Notes: generated from the letters alone by a model not told the origin. A stretch of 64,000 bases of DNA from Candidatus Heimdallarchaeum endolithica (GCA_021513715.1 CP084167.1:2241555-2305554), one strand, 5' to 3'; shown: positions 43,765 through 53,740, numbered from the stretch's first letter. Numbers and translations: made by a program.

Positions 43765-45087
43765 TTAACTTTTTAAGTACTGTTTTGCCTTATCTTTTAA
43801 CTTTTCAATGTCTATTGTATGGAAAACACCATCCTCATAAACAATTGTTCCATCTATCATAGTCAGTACAATATCTTTACCACTAGCAGAATAAACAATA
43901 TGTGTTATTGGGTCGTATAATGGAATTGCATTTACGTCGCTTATATCTAATAGAACTAAATCTGCTTTCTTACCTATTTCAATTGAACCAATTTCTTTTT
44001 CCATATGCAGAGTTTTAGCTCCTTCAATTGTTGCCATTCTCAAAACATTTTTAGCTGGTAACTTTTTTTCGTCTAGATATTTTAGTCGCTGAAGGAATGA
44101 TGCAAGACGTATCTCTTTAAACATATCTAAGTTGTTATTACAAGGAGCACCATCTGTAGCTAATCCAACAATTACGCCAAGTTCTTGAAATTTTACAATA
44201 TCCGCAATGCCAGAAGCTAATTTGCTATTACTACTTGGGTTATGACTTATTTTTGTTCCAGATTCTTTAATCAGTTTGTACTCTTCTTCATCTAACCATA
44301 TCGCATGAGCTAAAATTGTGTTCTTTCCTAAAACATTTAACTCATTTAAAGCACGGATGTATGACTTTCCAAATTGCTGCGTAACAAGTTTACTCTCATT
44401 TCTATTTTCGGAAGCGTGTGTATGGATTAGAATGTCATCATATTTTTGTTGCAATTTCACAACTTCTGCTATTAAATCAGTACTGTTGTTCAAAAGAAAT
44501 CTTAAATTTAAGGAATATTTTATCCTACCTTTTTGTCTATTGTGATATTTTTTAATGTGGTCTGTGATTTCTGCAATTATATCAGATGTTTTTTCAAGTT
44601 TTTCTTTTTTATTGTTAATGTCAACATCCATCAGCATTTTTCCTATTCTTGCCCTAATTCCAATATCAATTGCTGCCCTTATTCCTTCCTCAGAATGATG
44701 CACAGTCAGCATATCGTTGCATGTAGTTGTGCCTGTTCGTATCATCTCTGCAAAACCCAAAACACATGATGTATAAACATTATCTGCACTAAAACTTCTT
44801 TCGCCTGGTAAAATTACTTTTTGGAGCCAATCAATTAAACTTAGATCTTCAGCTTTTCCTCTTAACAGCGTTTGTACAGAATGGGAATGTGTATTTACTA
44901 ATCCTGGAAGCAGTATTTTATTCTTTCCGGAAATTATCCTTGATGAAGCGTAATAGTTAGCAATTGTATCTCTTTTACCAACAGCTTTTATTTTATTTTC
45001 TTCAACATATACAGCACCATCCTTAATTATTTCATCTGTTGAATTGCATGTTACAACGTAATCAGCTTCAATTATTATTCCTTTCAA
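43765..45087 (-). CDS. Amidohydrolase, S-adenosylhomocysteine/MTA deaminase type
   Basis: This 440-residue TRZ/ATZ-type metallohydrolase has metal ligands in VNTHSHSVQTLLRGK, HTHASENRNES, TILAHAIWLDEEE and GLATDGAPCNNNLDMFKE. It fits the 5-methylthioadenosine / S-adenosylhomocysteine / 5'-deoxyadenosine deaminase group, which in archaea salvages adenosyl waste. Deamination of another purine or triazine is the alternative. It is divergent from the glycosylase gene with no gap if the long start of that gene is used. Confidence 0.88.
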   Translation of the reverse strand: MKGIIIEADYVVTCNSTDEIIKDGAVYVEENKIKAVGKRDTIANYYASSRIISGKNKILLPGLVNTHSHSVQTLLRGKAEDLSLIDWLQKVILPGERSFSADNVYTSCVLGFAEMIRTGTTTCNDMLTVHHSEEGIRAAIDIGIRARIGKMLMDVDINNKKEKLEKTSDIIAEITDHIKKYHNRQKGRIKYSLNLRFLLNNSTDLIAEVVKLQQKYDDILIHTHASENRNESKLVTQQFGKSYIRALNELNVLGKNTILAHAIWLDEEEYKLIKESGTKISHNPSSNSKLASGIADIVKFQELGVIVGLATDGAPCNNNLDMFKEIRLASFLQRLKYLDEKKLPAKNVLRMATIEGAKTLHMEKEIGSIEIGKKADLVLLDISDVNAIPLYDPITHIVYSASGKDIVLTMIDGTIVYEDGVFHTIDIEKLKDKAKQYLKS

Positions 45088-45150
45088 TTGAGAGACCTCT
45101 CTTTAATGACTGTAAATATATTAATAAATCCTTTTTTTCTCTTAAATTTA

Positions 45151-45813
45151 ATGAAAATCTCAAATGATCTTGAAGACCTTACAAATAAGATAAAAAATTG
45201 TAAATTATGTTCTCTCTATAAAACAAGAAAAAACGTCGTTCCAGGGATTTATGGTTCTAATAATGAACTGTGTTTTATCGGTGAAGCTCCAGGATATAAT
45301 GAGGATAAAGAAGGCTACCCGTTTGTTGGAAAATCAGGAAAGCTCCTTGATGCGATGCTAAGAGAGATTGGATTAGAAAGAAAAGAAGTTAGTATTCTAA
45401 ATGTGGTAAAGTGTAGACCAGTTACAGAAGATGGGAAGAATAGAATCCCATCTCAAACTGAAATAAATATTTGTTCAAATACATGGCTAAAACATCAGTT
45501 AGAATACTTACAACCTAAATTAATTGTGACTCTTGGTTCCGTAGCATTAAAATATTTTTTTCCTAAAGCAAAAGTTACAAAAGAAGTTGGGCTATTTAAA
45601 ACAACAAATGAGGGTTTTACTGTTTTTTCAACATTCCATCCAGCTTATATATTAAGAAATAACAGTGAATTTATGCGAGAAACATATAGAAATCACTTTA
45701 AACAAATTTATTTTTATATAAAAAGCAATAATGTTCTCAAAAAACCTCCAATTGATAAAGCATTATCTTCTACTAATGTAAAGCAGAGTAGATTAGACAA
45801 TTTTTTCAGTTAA
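45151..45813 (+). CDS. Family 4 uracil-DNA glycosylase
   Basis: About 220 residues from ATG 45151. It removes uracil from DNA. Motifs: FIGEAPGYNEDKEGYPFVG (GEAPG), four iron-sulfur cysteines (CKLC near the start, two more in VVKCRPV and ICSNTW) and FHPAYILR. This is the usual 4Fe-4S UDG-IV layout. A longer start at 45088 would overlap the divergent gene's first codons and is unlikely. The C-terminal tail KQSRLDNFFS resembles a PCNA-interacting (PIP) box, QxxLxxFF, that would link repair to the clamp. Confidence 0.95.
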   Translation: MKISNDLEDLTNKIKNCKLCSLYKTRKNVVPGIYGSNNELCFIGEAPGYNEDKEGYPFVGKSGKLLDAMLREIGLERKEVSILNVVKCRPVTEDGKNRIPSQTEINICSNTWLKHQLEYLQPKLIVTLGSVALKYFFPKAKVTKEVGLFKTTNEGFTVFSTFHPAYILRNNSEFMRETYRNHFKQIYFYIKSNNVLKKPPIDKALSSTNVKQSRLDNFFS

Positions 45814-45864
45814 TAAAAAAGATTAATCTTTCATTACAGTATTTACAACTATATGATTTATAAT

Positions 45865-46868
45865 AAGCATGTCCAAAAATTCTTTTTCACCAACTAAACG
45901 GTCCGAAGGAGTAAAAGGTAGTTGTAACAGAGAAGAGAACTGTACAAGGTAGAGAGAATGGTGGAGGGTAAACGATCAAGGATTGGGGGAAGAGAGAGTT
46001 TAAGGAGACCAAAGACGTGTTCAATACTACTACGATACTCGGGATGATGATTACGACGATACAGACCAGGGTAGAGACGATGAGCTTGAACTATTGGTCC
46101 GAGGGGAGGAGGAGAGGGATAACGAGCATTACTTTTTGGGGGAATAACAGGGAAAAAGGAATGTTGGCTAAGAAGTCCAACGATATTTTCTGTCCAGTAG
46201 GCACAGTCTCCATAAAATCGCAAGAAAGGTCTCAAGAGTGCAGAAGGAAGTTTCTGCCAGAGTAAACCGAAGACTTTACTATCGTGAGTGTTACTAGCAG
46301 AATGAGCGAGAGAGACTATAGCTCGAGAGGGTAAACCAACTATAAGGTGTATCTTCCAGAAAAGTTTAGAGGTTTTCTTTAGTGTCCCTCTTGACCATTT
46401 GAGAAAACGCCAAACAGAAGCTTGACGGATTTTAAACCCTGAACTATCCACTGCCATAGCTTTCAAGCCTTTTTTCCTCACTATTTCCCTACCTAAATCT
46501 ATTATCCACTGCTCTAAGATTTTACTTTCTGTCGCTCTCCACACTGCATGAAAAGTAGATTTAGAAGGAATCTTCTTCATCCACCCCTCTTCTATCAAAA
46601 AATCGCATAAAGACAACTTTTCCTCTAACTTCCTCCAAGCTATCCCTTCTATTCTAGCAATGATTGCTAAAGCCAGTATCACCCATCTTTCTGCTATTCT
46701 CTTTCTCCCTCTCTTGCTTTCTCTCGGTTCCTCTTTCACCAGTTTCTTAAGGAAAGGTTCATTAATGATTATGAATTCTCTTGCTTTGTGGGGGTCTATG
46801 ATCTGAAAGAAATTCATACTTCCGACATAAACCCCCACATTAATAAAAATTAATTTTTGGACATGCTT
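45865..46868 (-). mobile_element. IS5-type insertion sequence, intact copy
   Basis: The 1004-bp element is bounded by AAGCATGTCCAAAAATT at the left and the reverse at the right, the same ends as the copy at 14464-15479. It carries one full transposase gene. Flanks here (TAAT and AAAT) do not form a clear target duplication. It lies between the glycosylase and WD40 genes, apparently without breaking either. Confidence 0.92.
45894..46838 (-). CDS. IS5/IS4-type DDE transposase
   Basis: The 314-residue transposase has a basic N-terminal part (KRGRKRIAERW) and a DDE catalytic domain: Asp in AMAVDSSGFKIR, Asp in FYGDCAYWTENI and Glu in SSIEHVFGLLK. It is full-length and undamaged, so it may be active and may also mobilise the dead copy's ends. 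The Glu lies in a conserved R/S..EH context of the IS5/Transposase_11 group. Confidence 0.95.
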   Translation of the reverse strand: MGVYVGSMNFFQIIDPHKAREFIIINEPFLKKLVKEEPRESKRGRKRIAERWVILALAIIARIEGIAWRKLEEKLSLCDFLIEEGWMKKIPSKSTFHAVWRATESKILEQWIIDLGREIVRKKGLKAMAVDSSGFKIRQASVWRFLKWSRGTLKKTSKLFWKIHLIVGLPSRAIVSLAHSASNTHDSKVFGLLWQKLPSALLRPFLRFYGDCAYWTENIVGLLSQHSFFPVIPPKSNARYPSPPPLGPIVQAHRLYPGLYRRNHHPEYRSSIEHVFGLLKLSLPPILDRLPSTILSTLYSSLLCYNYLLLLRTV

Positions 46869-46957
46869 AAATTAATTAGATTGATTTTGTAACTTTATTG
46901 GTTGAAATACACTCTATATGGATAAGATTAATATTTATCAAATTTGTTGTTTTAATA

Positions 46958-48319
46958 ATGAGTTCGATAATAGAAAAGAGAATATACCAAATTACAACTT
47001 TAAAGCATAAAGATGATGTCAATCGCGTTCTTGTTGATGAACAATACATCTATAGTGCTTCTTCTGATAAAACTGTAAAAGTTTGGGATAAATTTACATT
47101 TGATGAGGTTGCAATATTATCTCATAAAAAACAAGTAAATGACATCGCAATAGATGATAACTATATCTATAGTGCGACCAATGATGCTCGAGTTTCTATT
47201 TGGGAAAAAAATAGTTGGGAAAATGTGACCTCCCTTCCACATGATGGATTTGTAGAGAGAGTAGTTGTAGATGGCAACTTTGTCTATACTTCTTCTGATG
47301 ATTTTTCTGTTAGAATTTGGGATAAAAAAAATTGGAAGGTAGTGTTAGGGTTAAGAGTATCAGGAGAAGTGAACACCCTTTTTGTAGACAAAGATTTTCT
47401 TTATACTGGAAAGGGAACAAAAGTAAAAATCTGGGCGAAAGATAATTTTGATGTAGTCACAACGATAAAATTACCTATGTTTAGTGCTGTGCGCACGATA
47501 TATGTAGATGAGGATTTCATTTATATCGGAGGAAGTGAAAAAAATGTTCGTGTATTTGATAAAAATTCAAAAAAACTTGTAGCTAAACTTCCTCATTCTG
47601 CTATTTCAATTGTTTATTCAATATACGGTGATGATCAATATATTCTTACAGGGTTAAGTGACAATAAAGTTGTAGTTTGGAAGAAAAGCGATTTCTCAAA
47701 AGTTACTTCTCTAAGTATTTCGGGGCAAGTGAAGTCAGTGTTCAGTGATGGAATAAGATTTTATTCTGGTAGTTCTGATAAAAAAGTTAGAGTTTTTGAA
47801 CCAGCAATTTATGAAGAAAAAAGAAAGAAGCAAGAAGCAAAGAGAAAAGAACAAGAATTTAAAAAGAAAAAGGAACTAGAGGAGAAAAAAAGGAAAGACG
47901 AGGAGAAAAGAAAAAAAGAGGAGGAGAAGAAAAAAGAGAAACTTAGAAAAGAACAAATGAAAAAGGAGAAAGAAGAAGCCAAAGAAAGAGAGAAACAAGA
48001 GAAAAAGCGAGAAGAAAGAAAGAAAAAGGAAGAAGAAAAAGAGAAAAAGCGAGAAGAAAGAATAACAACAATAAGAAACATCTTGAAAAAAAGTGATTCA
48101 ATAGAAATTAACTTGCTAATGGAAATTCTAGACTTTTCAACAAAAGCAGCGCTGTTGAAATTCTTATATAATTTACCAGAAGATTTCCCAATAATAATTA
48201 AAGATGATAAAGTGTTTTTCTCCACACCTAATAAAAAAGAAAAAGAAGTCCATAAAGCAATAGATGACTTGTTGAAAAAATATGAAGAATGGGAGCAGAG
48301 TGATGTTTCTAAGATATAA
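46958..48319 (+). CDS. WD40 propeller with charged coiled coil and C-terminal domain
   Basis: About 453 residues from ATG 46958. Seven WD-type repeats can be counted in residues 1-285, each ending in a VWDK, IWEK, IWDK, IWAK, VFDK, VWKK or VFEP variant, so a closed seven-blade propeller is likely. A ~90-residue run of Lys and Glu (EKRKKQEAKRK and so on) follows, a long single helix or coiled coil. The last ~65 residues (EINLLMEILDFSTKAALL) look like a winged helix. The design suggests a scaffold protein. No partner is adjacent, and the function is unknown. A start at 46898 is less likely. Confidence 0.78.
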   Translation: MSSIIEKRIYQITTLKHKDDVNRVLVDEQYIYSASSDKTVKVWDKFTFDEVAILSHKKQVNDIAIDDNYIYSATNDARVSIWEKNSWENVTSLPHDGFVERVVVDGNFVYTSSDDFSVRIWDKKNWKVVLGLRVSGEVNTLFVDKDFLYTGKGTKVKIWAKDNFDVVTTIKLPMFSAVRTIYVDEDFIYIGGSEKNVRVFDKNSKKLVAKLPHSAISIVYSIYGDDQYILTGLSDNKVVVWKKSDFSKVTSLSISGQVKSVFSDGIRFYSGSSDKKVRVFEPAIYEEKRKKQEAKRKEQEFKKKKELEEKKRKDEEKRKKEEEKKKEKLRKEQMKKEKEEAKEREKQEKKREERKKKEEEKEKKREERITTIRNILKKSDSIEINLLMEILDFSTKAALLKFLYNLPEDFPIIIKDDKVFFSTPNKKEKEVHKAIDDLLKKYEEWEQSDVSKI

Positions 48320-48368
48320 TTTAAGTTAATTAATTATGCTATACTTTTTTTTAATTAAGAAAGAATCT

Positions 48369-49946
48369 TCACACACTCTCATAACCTCCTCCGCCAGGAG
48401 TTTCAATTATTACTATATCTCCTTTCTTAATTTTTCTAGTGGTCTTTGATGGAAGAATTGACTGTTTATCTGATGAAACAAGAATATTTTTGCCTTTTCT
48501 ACCTGGCATTCCTCCAAATAAACCAAAAGGAGAATGATTTCTTCTCTCACTTTGAATAGAAAGAGTAGCTTCTTCAGCAAGCAATTTTATTGAACGTCTA
48601 ATACCATTGCTGCCAGACCATTTCCCCTTTCCTCCAGTGGACTCCAAAATAGAATATTCAAGAACTTGGAGGGGATAATAAGTTTCCAAAACTTCGATAG
48701 GTGTATTGCGAGTATTAGTCATGTGGCTATGTTTTGCACTTGGGGGAGAATAATCCTTTCCTGCTCCAATACCTCCAGCAATAGTCTCATAGTAAGTAAA
48801 TTGATGACCTTTATGTGTTCCTCCAATAATAATGTTATTCATTGTTCCACTACTTGCTGCAGGAATATCATCTGGAAAAATCTGGGAAAAAACACCTAAC
48901 AAAACATCAACAATTCGTTGACTAGTCTCAACATTTCCTGCAGCTACTCCTGCAGGAGGAAGAGGATCCACTAATGTTCCTTTTTTAGTGATTACCTTAA
49001 GAGGTTCATATAATCCATAATTTGTTGCGTAATCTCTAGGGACTAAAGCTCGAATAAGATAATAAGTAGCTGAAAGGGTTACAGCCAGTGGTGCGTTGAT
49101 GTTACCTTCCACTTGTTTAGAACTTTTAGAATAATCAACAATAAGCTCCTCTCCACATCTTTTAACTTCGGCAGTAATAGGGATTGGTTCATCTGTAACT
49201 CCATCATTATCCATATAATCTGTGAAAGAGTAGGTATTTCCTTCAGGTATGCTTTGAATTAAGTGAAGAGAGGCAGAACGAGAACGGTTAATTAGAAATT
49301 CAATAACCTTTTGAACTCTAGGTAAGGAGTACTTGGCTAATAAAGATTGAAATTTTTTTTCTCCAATCTTGGTTGAGGCAAGCTGTGCTTGAAGATCTCC
49401 TTTACGTTCGTAAGGAACCCTCACATTTTCAAGAAAAACATCTAACCATTCTTCATTCAATTTTCCCTTTCTTTCGATAAGTGTTGGTTTAATAATAAAA
49501 CCTTCTTCGTGGAGAAGATACTTTCCTCCAGGCATACTACCAGGTACAACTCCTCCAACATCTGCGTGATGGCAACGATTAGCAATATATCCTACAAGTT
49601 TTTGTTCAAAAAAGATAGGTTTGACGATTGTTATATCCGGTAGGTGCGTACCTCCAGAATAAGGGTCATTGGAAATATATATGTCACCATCTTCTATATT
49701 ATTTTCACCAAAATGTTTGATAATTGCTTTAACAGACTCGGGCATAGCTCCAAGATGAACAGGAATATGTTCTGCCTGAGCAAGAAGTCGACCTTGACTA
49801 TCCATAATCGCACTGGAAAAATCTAATCTATCTCGAATGTTGGGGCTAAAAGCAGAACGTTGAAGAACTATGCCCGTCTCTATAGCAACGTTACGAAGAG
49901 CTTGGTTAATAACCTGAACTTCAATTAAATTAAATTGATCACTCAT
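48369..49946 (-). CDS. hyuB: HyuB, hydantoinase/oxoprolinase beta subunit
   Basis: The 525-residue protein is the HyuB/HydB subunit that pairs with HyuA in ATP-dependent opening of hydantoins, 5-oxoproline or related cyclic amides (or acetone carboxylation). Markers: ERIPVHLGAMPESVKAII-type sequence (AEHIPVHLGAMPESVKA), GDIYISNDPYSGGTHLPDI, NRCHHADVGGVVPGSMPG and a glycine-rich end (IIETPGGGGYE). It starts 4 bp inside the end of HyuA, so the two are translated together. The substrate is not determined. Confidence 0.92.
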   Translation of the reverse strand: MSDQFNLIEVQVINQALRNVAIETGIVLQRSAFSPNIRDRLDFSSAIMDSQGRLLAQAEHIPVHLGAMPESVKAIIKHFGENNIEDGDIYISNDPYSGGTHLPDITIVKPIFFEQKLVGYIANRCHHADVGGVVPGSMPGGKYLLHEEGFIIKPTLIERKGKLNEEWLDVFLENVRVPYERKGDLQAQLASTKIGEKKFQSLLAKYSLPRVQKVIEFLINRSRSASLHLIQSIPEGNTYSFTDYMDNDGVTDEPIPITAEVKRCGEELIVDYSKSSKQVEGNINAPLAVTLSATYYLIRALVPRDYATNYGLYEPLKVITKKGTLVDPLPPAGVAAGNVETSQRIVDVLLGVFSQIFPDDIPAASSGTMNNIIIGGTHKGHQFTYYETIAGGIGAGKDYSPPSAKHSHMTNTRNTPIEVLETYYPLQVLEYSILESTGGKGKWSGSNGIRRSIKLLAEEATLSIQSERRNHSPFGLFGGMPGRKGKNILVSSDKQSILPSKTTRKIKKGDIVIIETPGGGGYESV

Positions 49947-52015
49947 TTAATTTCCTCCAAAATAATGTAACCTAATCTGTTGATTCTACCAAACACACCT
50001 GGGGGAATAACAGTAGTAGAATCAAGCTGATCAATAATTGCAGGACCCTCAATAATATTGCAGTCTAACAATTTAGCTTTATCAAAAACAGGAGTAGAAA
50101 AAAGTTCACCATTGAAGTTGACCTCACGACTGGATTTATAAGCTGAATCAAGGGGACGAGAAGAACCTTCAGGAAGTTTAGAAAGTTTGAGCTTGGGTAC
50201 TGTTCCTCTGGCTTCAACCTTAACATTAACAACTTCTACTTGTAAATGCTTGTCATGCCAAGAGTAGTTTTGATGATGAAGAGAATGGAAACTGTCAACA
50301 GCTTCTGACAAAATAGAACTAGAAATAGGATAACTGATTGGAATAGAAAGAGTGTCAGACTGACCTAAATAACGAAGGTCCAGAGAATATGAAAAAACTT
50401 TTTCTTCTTCTTTAACATTTTCAGAAGACAAAATAGATGATAACTCTAATTTTAAAGTTTCGAGAGTATTGTTAAGATCAAGAAATTTAATGTCTTCGAC
50501 AAGCTGAAGGTAAGATTGAACCTTCTCGTGTTTAATATCACTAGATAGTAATCCATAAGCCGACCATGCGCCCGGAAAAGGAGGAACAATAACACGTTTA
50601 ATATCTAATTCTCTGGCTATATCCCAAACTTGCATAGGACCTGCACCTCCAAAACCAAGGAGAGAAAAATCGCGGGGATCTAAACCGCGATGGACAGTAA
50701 CAACACGAATAGCTTGCGAAATGTTGTGATTAAGAATCTGACGAACAGATAGAGCTAAAGAAGTAACAGAATCGATTTCATAATCATAGGAGGAATTTCT
50801 TATTTCATCAAGTAATGATTGTAAAACAGAAAAGGATTTGTTGACGTCAATATCCAAATTACCAGCAAAATTGCTAGGGTGAACATAACCTAAAACCATA
50901 TTGGCGTCAGTTAAAGTAACTTTGTCTCCACCAAAAGAATAACAAGCAGGACCAGGAAAAGCTCCTTGAGACTCAGGACCAACAGTTAACAATCCATCAT
51001 TAAACTTAGCAATAGAACCTCCACCACTACCAATAGTCTCAACATCAGCCATAGGTGAAACAATCGGAAAACCGCCAAAATAGCGTGAGTTTAAAATGAT
51101 AGGACTATCGATCAAGGCAGAAACATCAGTACTAGTACCGCCAATATCTAAAGAAACAAGATGGGAAAGAGAAAGATGGTCAAGAGTCTTAGAAGCAGCA
51201 AGAACACCACCAGCAAGACCAGAATAAAGAGTTTGGATACCATTACGGGCGATAGTAGAAACGTCGCTCATACCAGTGTTAGACTGCATGATTAAAAGAG
51301 GAGAAGAAATACCGATATCAAGAAGCTTGGAACGAAGAGAGGAAAGGTAACGAGAAATAACAGGGCTGACTTTAGCATTGATGATAGTAGTAACAGAGCG
51401 TTCGTATTCACCAATAGAAGGACAGATTTCAAAAGAGGGAAAGGAAAGAAAACCATGAGAACTAAGAAGAGAATGAAGATACTGTTCATGAGAAAAATTG
51501 CGGAAAGAAAAAAGAAGAGAAATAGCTAAAACAGAAATAGAACGAGAATGAAGAAGAGAAGAAAGAGAGTCTAAATCAAAGGTAAGAGGACGAATTACAG
51601 AACCCGAAGAATCAAGGCGCTCATCAATCTCAATTAATAAATCAAAAGAAAAATCTAAAGGATAAGATTGAGAAAATTTGAGATTATAAAGATCAGAACG
51701 TTGTTGGCGGCCAATCTCAATAATGTCTTTGAAACCTTTAGTAGTCAAAAAAGCTATAGGAGGACATTTACCCTCTAAAAAAGCATTAGTACCAATAGTT
51801 GTTCCATGAATAAGCAATTCAATGTCAGAAGGACCAAAATCAAAAAGATGCATAACCTCCTGTAAACCAGAAATGATTCCAATACTAGGGTCATGAGGAG
51901 TAGTAGCAGTTTTCCAAGCTCTAATTTGACCATCACTAGAAAGTATAATAAAATCAGTAAAAGTACCACCTGTATCGATACCAATACGAATAGGAGGATG
52001 AAGAGAAGAAAGCAT
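49943..52015 (-). CDS. hyuA: HyuA, hydantoinase/oxoprolinase alpha subunit
   Basis: This 690-residue actin-fold ATPase binds ATP and the cyclic amide. Motifs: IRIGIDTGGTFTDFIIL, IHGTTIGTNAFLEGK, SLDIGGTSTDVSALID, PACYSFGG and FGGAGPMQVWDIAREL. It is first of the HyuA-HyuB pair. The coding strand of the N-terminal half is strongly pyrimidine-rich with many TCT/CTT codons, unlike most neighbours. This may reflect late acquisition. Confidence 0.93.
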   Translation of the reverse strand: MLSSLHPPIRIGIDTGGTFTDFIILSSDGQIRAWKTATTPHDPSIGIISGLQEVMHLFDFGPSDIELLIHGTTIGTNAFLEGKCPPIAFLTTKGFKDIIEIGRQQRSDLYNLKFSQSYPLDFSFDLLIEIDERLDSSGSVIRPLTFDLDSLSSLLHSRSISVLAISLLFSFRNFSHEQYLHSLLSSHGFLSFPSFEICPSIGEYERSVTTIINAKVSPVISRYLSSLRSKLLDIGISSPLLIMQSNTGMSDVSTIARNGIQTLYSGLAGGVLAASKTLDHLSLSHLVSLDIGGTSTDVSALIDSPIILNSRYFGGFPIVSPMADVETIGSGGGSIAKFNDGLLTVGPESQGAFPGPACYSFGGDKVTLTDANMVLGYVHPSNFAGNLDIDVNKSFSVLQSLLDEIRNSSYDYEIDSVTSLALSVRQILNHNISQAIRVVTVHRGLDPRDFSLLGFGGAGPMQVWDIARELDIKRVIVPPFPGAWSAYGLLSSDIKHEKVQSYLQLVEDIKFLDLNNTLETLKLELSSILSSENVKEEEKVFSYSLDLRYLGQSDTLSIPISYPISSSILSEAVDSFHSLHHQNYSWHDKHLQVEVVNVKVEARGTVPKLKLSKLPEGSSRPLDSAYKSSREVNFNGELFSTPVFDKAKLLDCNIIEGPAIIDQLDSTTVIPPGVFGRINRLGYIILEEIK

Positions 52016-52171
52016 GTTAAAAGAAAAAAGAAGAAGAGAACTTAAAGATTTTCAAAAAATAAGAAAAACCTAAAGAAAAAGAAAAAATTTTTTTATAAAT
52101 AAGTTTATTAGTTAAAATGCATTTACTAAAAAGAAAGATTAATTGTTAAAAATACTTTTTATTTGTATAAA

Positions 52172-52274
52172 TGGTGGGGACGGCACGACTTGAACGCGCG
52201 ACCAACAGGTATCTACGTTTTTTCAAATTATTAAACTCTGGAGCCTGCCACTCTACCTACTGAGCTACGTCCCC
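52172..52274 (-). tRNA. tRNA-Trp (CCA) with 27-nt intron
   Basis: Acceptor GGGGACG/CGTCCCC, discriminator A and encoded CCA. The anticodon arm closes as GCAGG, loop CTCCAGA, CCTGT if 27 nt (52211-52237) are removed at position 37/38. The intron is short and shows no box C/D guide as seen in some archaeal tRNA-Trp introns. Confidence 0.93.
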
Positions 52275-52487
52275 AATATTAAGGTCCAAAGGCCTTTAAT
52301 CTTAGTTTTTGTTTTTTTTGTGGACACACAGTGATTTGTATTTATTGTGTCTGAAAATTCTTTTAAGATTTCATTTTTAAGTTTTCTTGTTATCAACTTG
52401 ACTTTGAACAATTTTTTGTATATTGATGTCACATGTTAGCCTTACAAATATACATTTAACTGCAATTTAGTTAGATAATTTTTGATT

Positions 52488-53090
52488 TTAATCAATATAA
52501 CAATCATAAGAATTTTCTTTTCTGTTTAATTTTCTTAGATCCTCGTCCGTTAACTCCTTATTTTCAAACAAATCAACGACCTGTACTCCAGTACTCACAT
52601 ATCTTTCCCATCTCTCTTTTTCATTGTTCAGTTTATTGTGCTCTTCCTTTGTGACCACACAAGCAACAATTTTCCTAAGTTCCTTTTCTATTTCTTCATT
52701 ATTTTCACACTCAATTATTCTCTCTTTTAGTTTTGCTCTTGGGTAAACATGCTCATGTCTTAATCCTTTATAATTGCAGTTTTTTTGGTATTGTTCTTTT
52801 GCTTTTTTTGACCAGTACCTTTGTCCCACAAATTTTGTTTTAGTGTTTGGTCCTGGTAATTCTGATATTTTCCAGATCCAATTATCAATGAAAGATTTTA
52901 GTATCCAATTGTATTCATTAGATGATTCGTTTTCTTTTGTTAGTATACCTTTTAGTTCCGTAATTAATTTAGTTGCTATTGATATTATCTTCTTTCTTTC
53001 TTCTAAGAAGTTTTCTTCATAGATTTTTTTAATTTCATATTGCAAATCTTTACATTTTCTGTTTGAGTTGTTTGAATTCATTTTTATCAC
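52488..53090 (-). CDS. Unknown protein, possible HNH-like motif
   Basis: The 200-residue protein is not recognised. It is helical and charged in the first half. Near residues 108-125 it reads GLRHEHVYPRAKLKERI, and a later VVTKEEHNKL may complete a His-rich site. H.H..P is a pattern of HNH/His-Me nucleases, but the metal ligands are not convincing. The end is Tyr/Asp-rich. It lies beside tRNA-Trp and the broken amidotransferase gene in a region with signs of rearrangement, which would fit a mobile-element passenger. Confidence 0.5.
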   Translation of the reverse strand: MIKMNSNNSNRKCKDLQYEIKKIYEENFLEERKKIISIATKLITELKGILTKENESSNEYNWILKSFIDNWIWKISELPGPNTKTKFVGQRYWSKKAKEQYQKNCNYKGLRHEHVYPRAKLKERIIECENNEEIEKELRKIVACVVTKEEHNKLNNEKERWERYVSTGVQVVDLFENKELTDEDLRKLNRKENSYDCYID

Positions 53091-53164
53091 ATCTCATATT
53101 TTCTGTTTGTAAACCATCAAACTGTTATGTATCTTAATTTATGCTCTGCCAACTTGAATTTTTG

Positions 53165-53740
53165 TTATAACTCCTTTTTTCCTTTTTCAAAGAAGTAAAG
53201 TTTTCTTGGCTTAAAGCGGGTCCATTTCTCTTTAGTCAGAGGAACTGTCGCAATTATTACAGCTCTTTCATTTTCTGGTTTATCTAAAATGGAAATCCTA
53301 AGATCTCTATCTTTTGCTACTATCATTGATTGGTGAGGTGGCTTCCTTTCTACATAGTACAAACTATTATATCCTGAATGATAAGCAAAAAGCGAATCTC
53401 CATCAGATAACAAGAAATTCAATCCTCCGTATTCTGATAGTTTGTTAGCAATATCTTCAATTGTTGATATTTTTTTATTATTTGTGGCATTTCTTCCTAT
53501 TTTTTTCAACTCTTCAAGTATTATACAGAAAGCCAATTCAGAATCTGTTTGACCATCAGGATAATATTTAGTTAATTCAAAATTCCTTTTTAGCATCATA
53601 TAGTTTAGAGCACCATTATGCGCAAAAACCCAATTTTTATCAAAAAGTTGTTTTTGAAAAGGATGAGTATTTTCAACTTTTGATCTGCCATAAGATACTT
53701 TTTTACGTAAAAAACTAAATTTTTAGTTTGTGGAGTTATT
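53165..53740 (-). pseudogene. Class II glutamine amidotransferase, C-terminal half
   Basis: Read on the minus strand from about 53740, the frame gives LRKKVSYGRSKVENTHPFQK, then WVFAHNGALNYMMLKRN and PDGQTDSELAFCIILEEL, and finishes at 53165. These are the middle and end of a YafJ-type class II glutamine amidotransferase (NTHPF, FAHNG, TDSE). The first ~90 residues with the catalytic Cys are absent here and appear on the opposite strand at 53965-54228. The gene therefore looks cut and inverted. Confidence 0.75.

Noticed and set aside
45861..46872. Target duplication around the intact IS copy
   Set aside because: Flanks TAAT and AAAT do not match and CTAG is absent, so no duplication can be claimed.
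47809..48225. Ser/Phe-rich minus-strand frame
   Set aside because: It is the complement of the K/E-rich helix of the WD40 protein.
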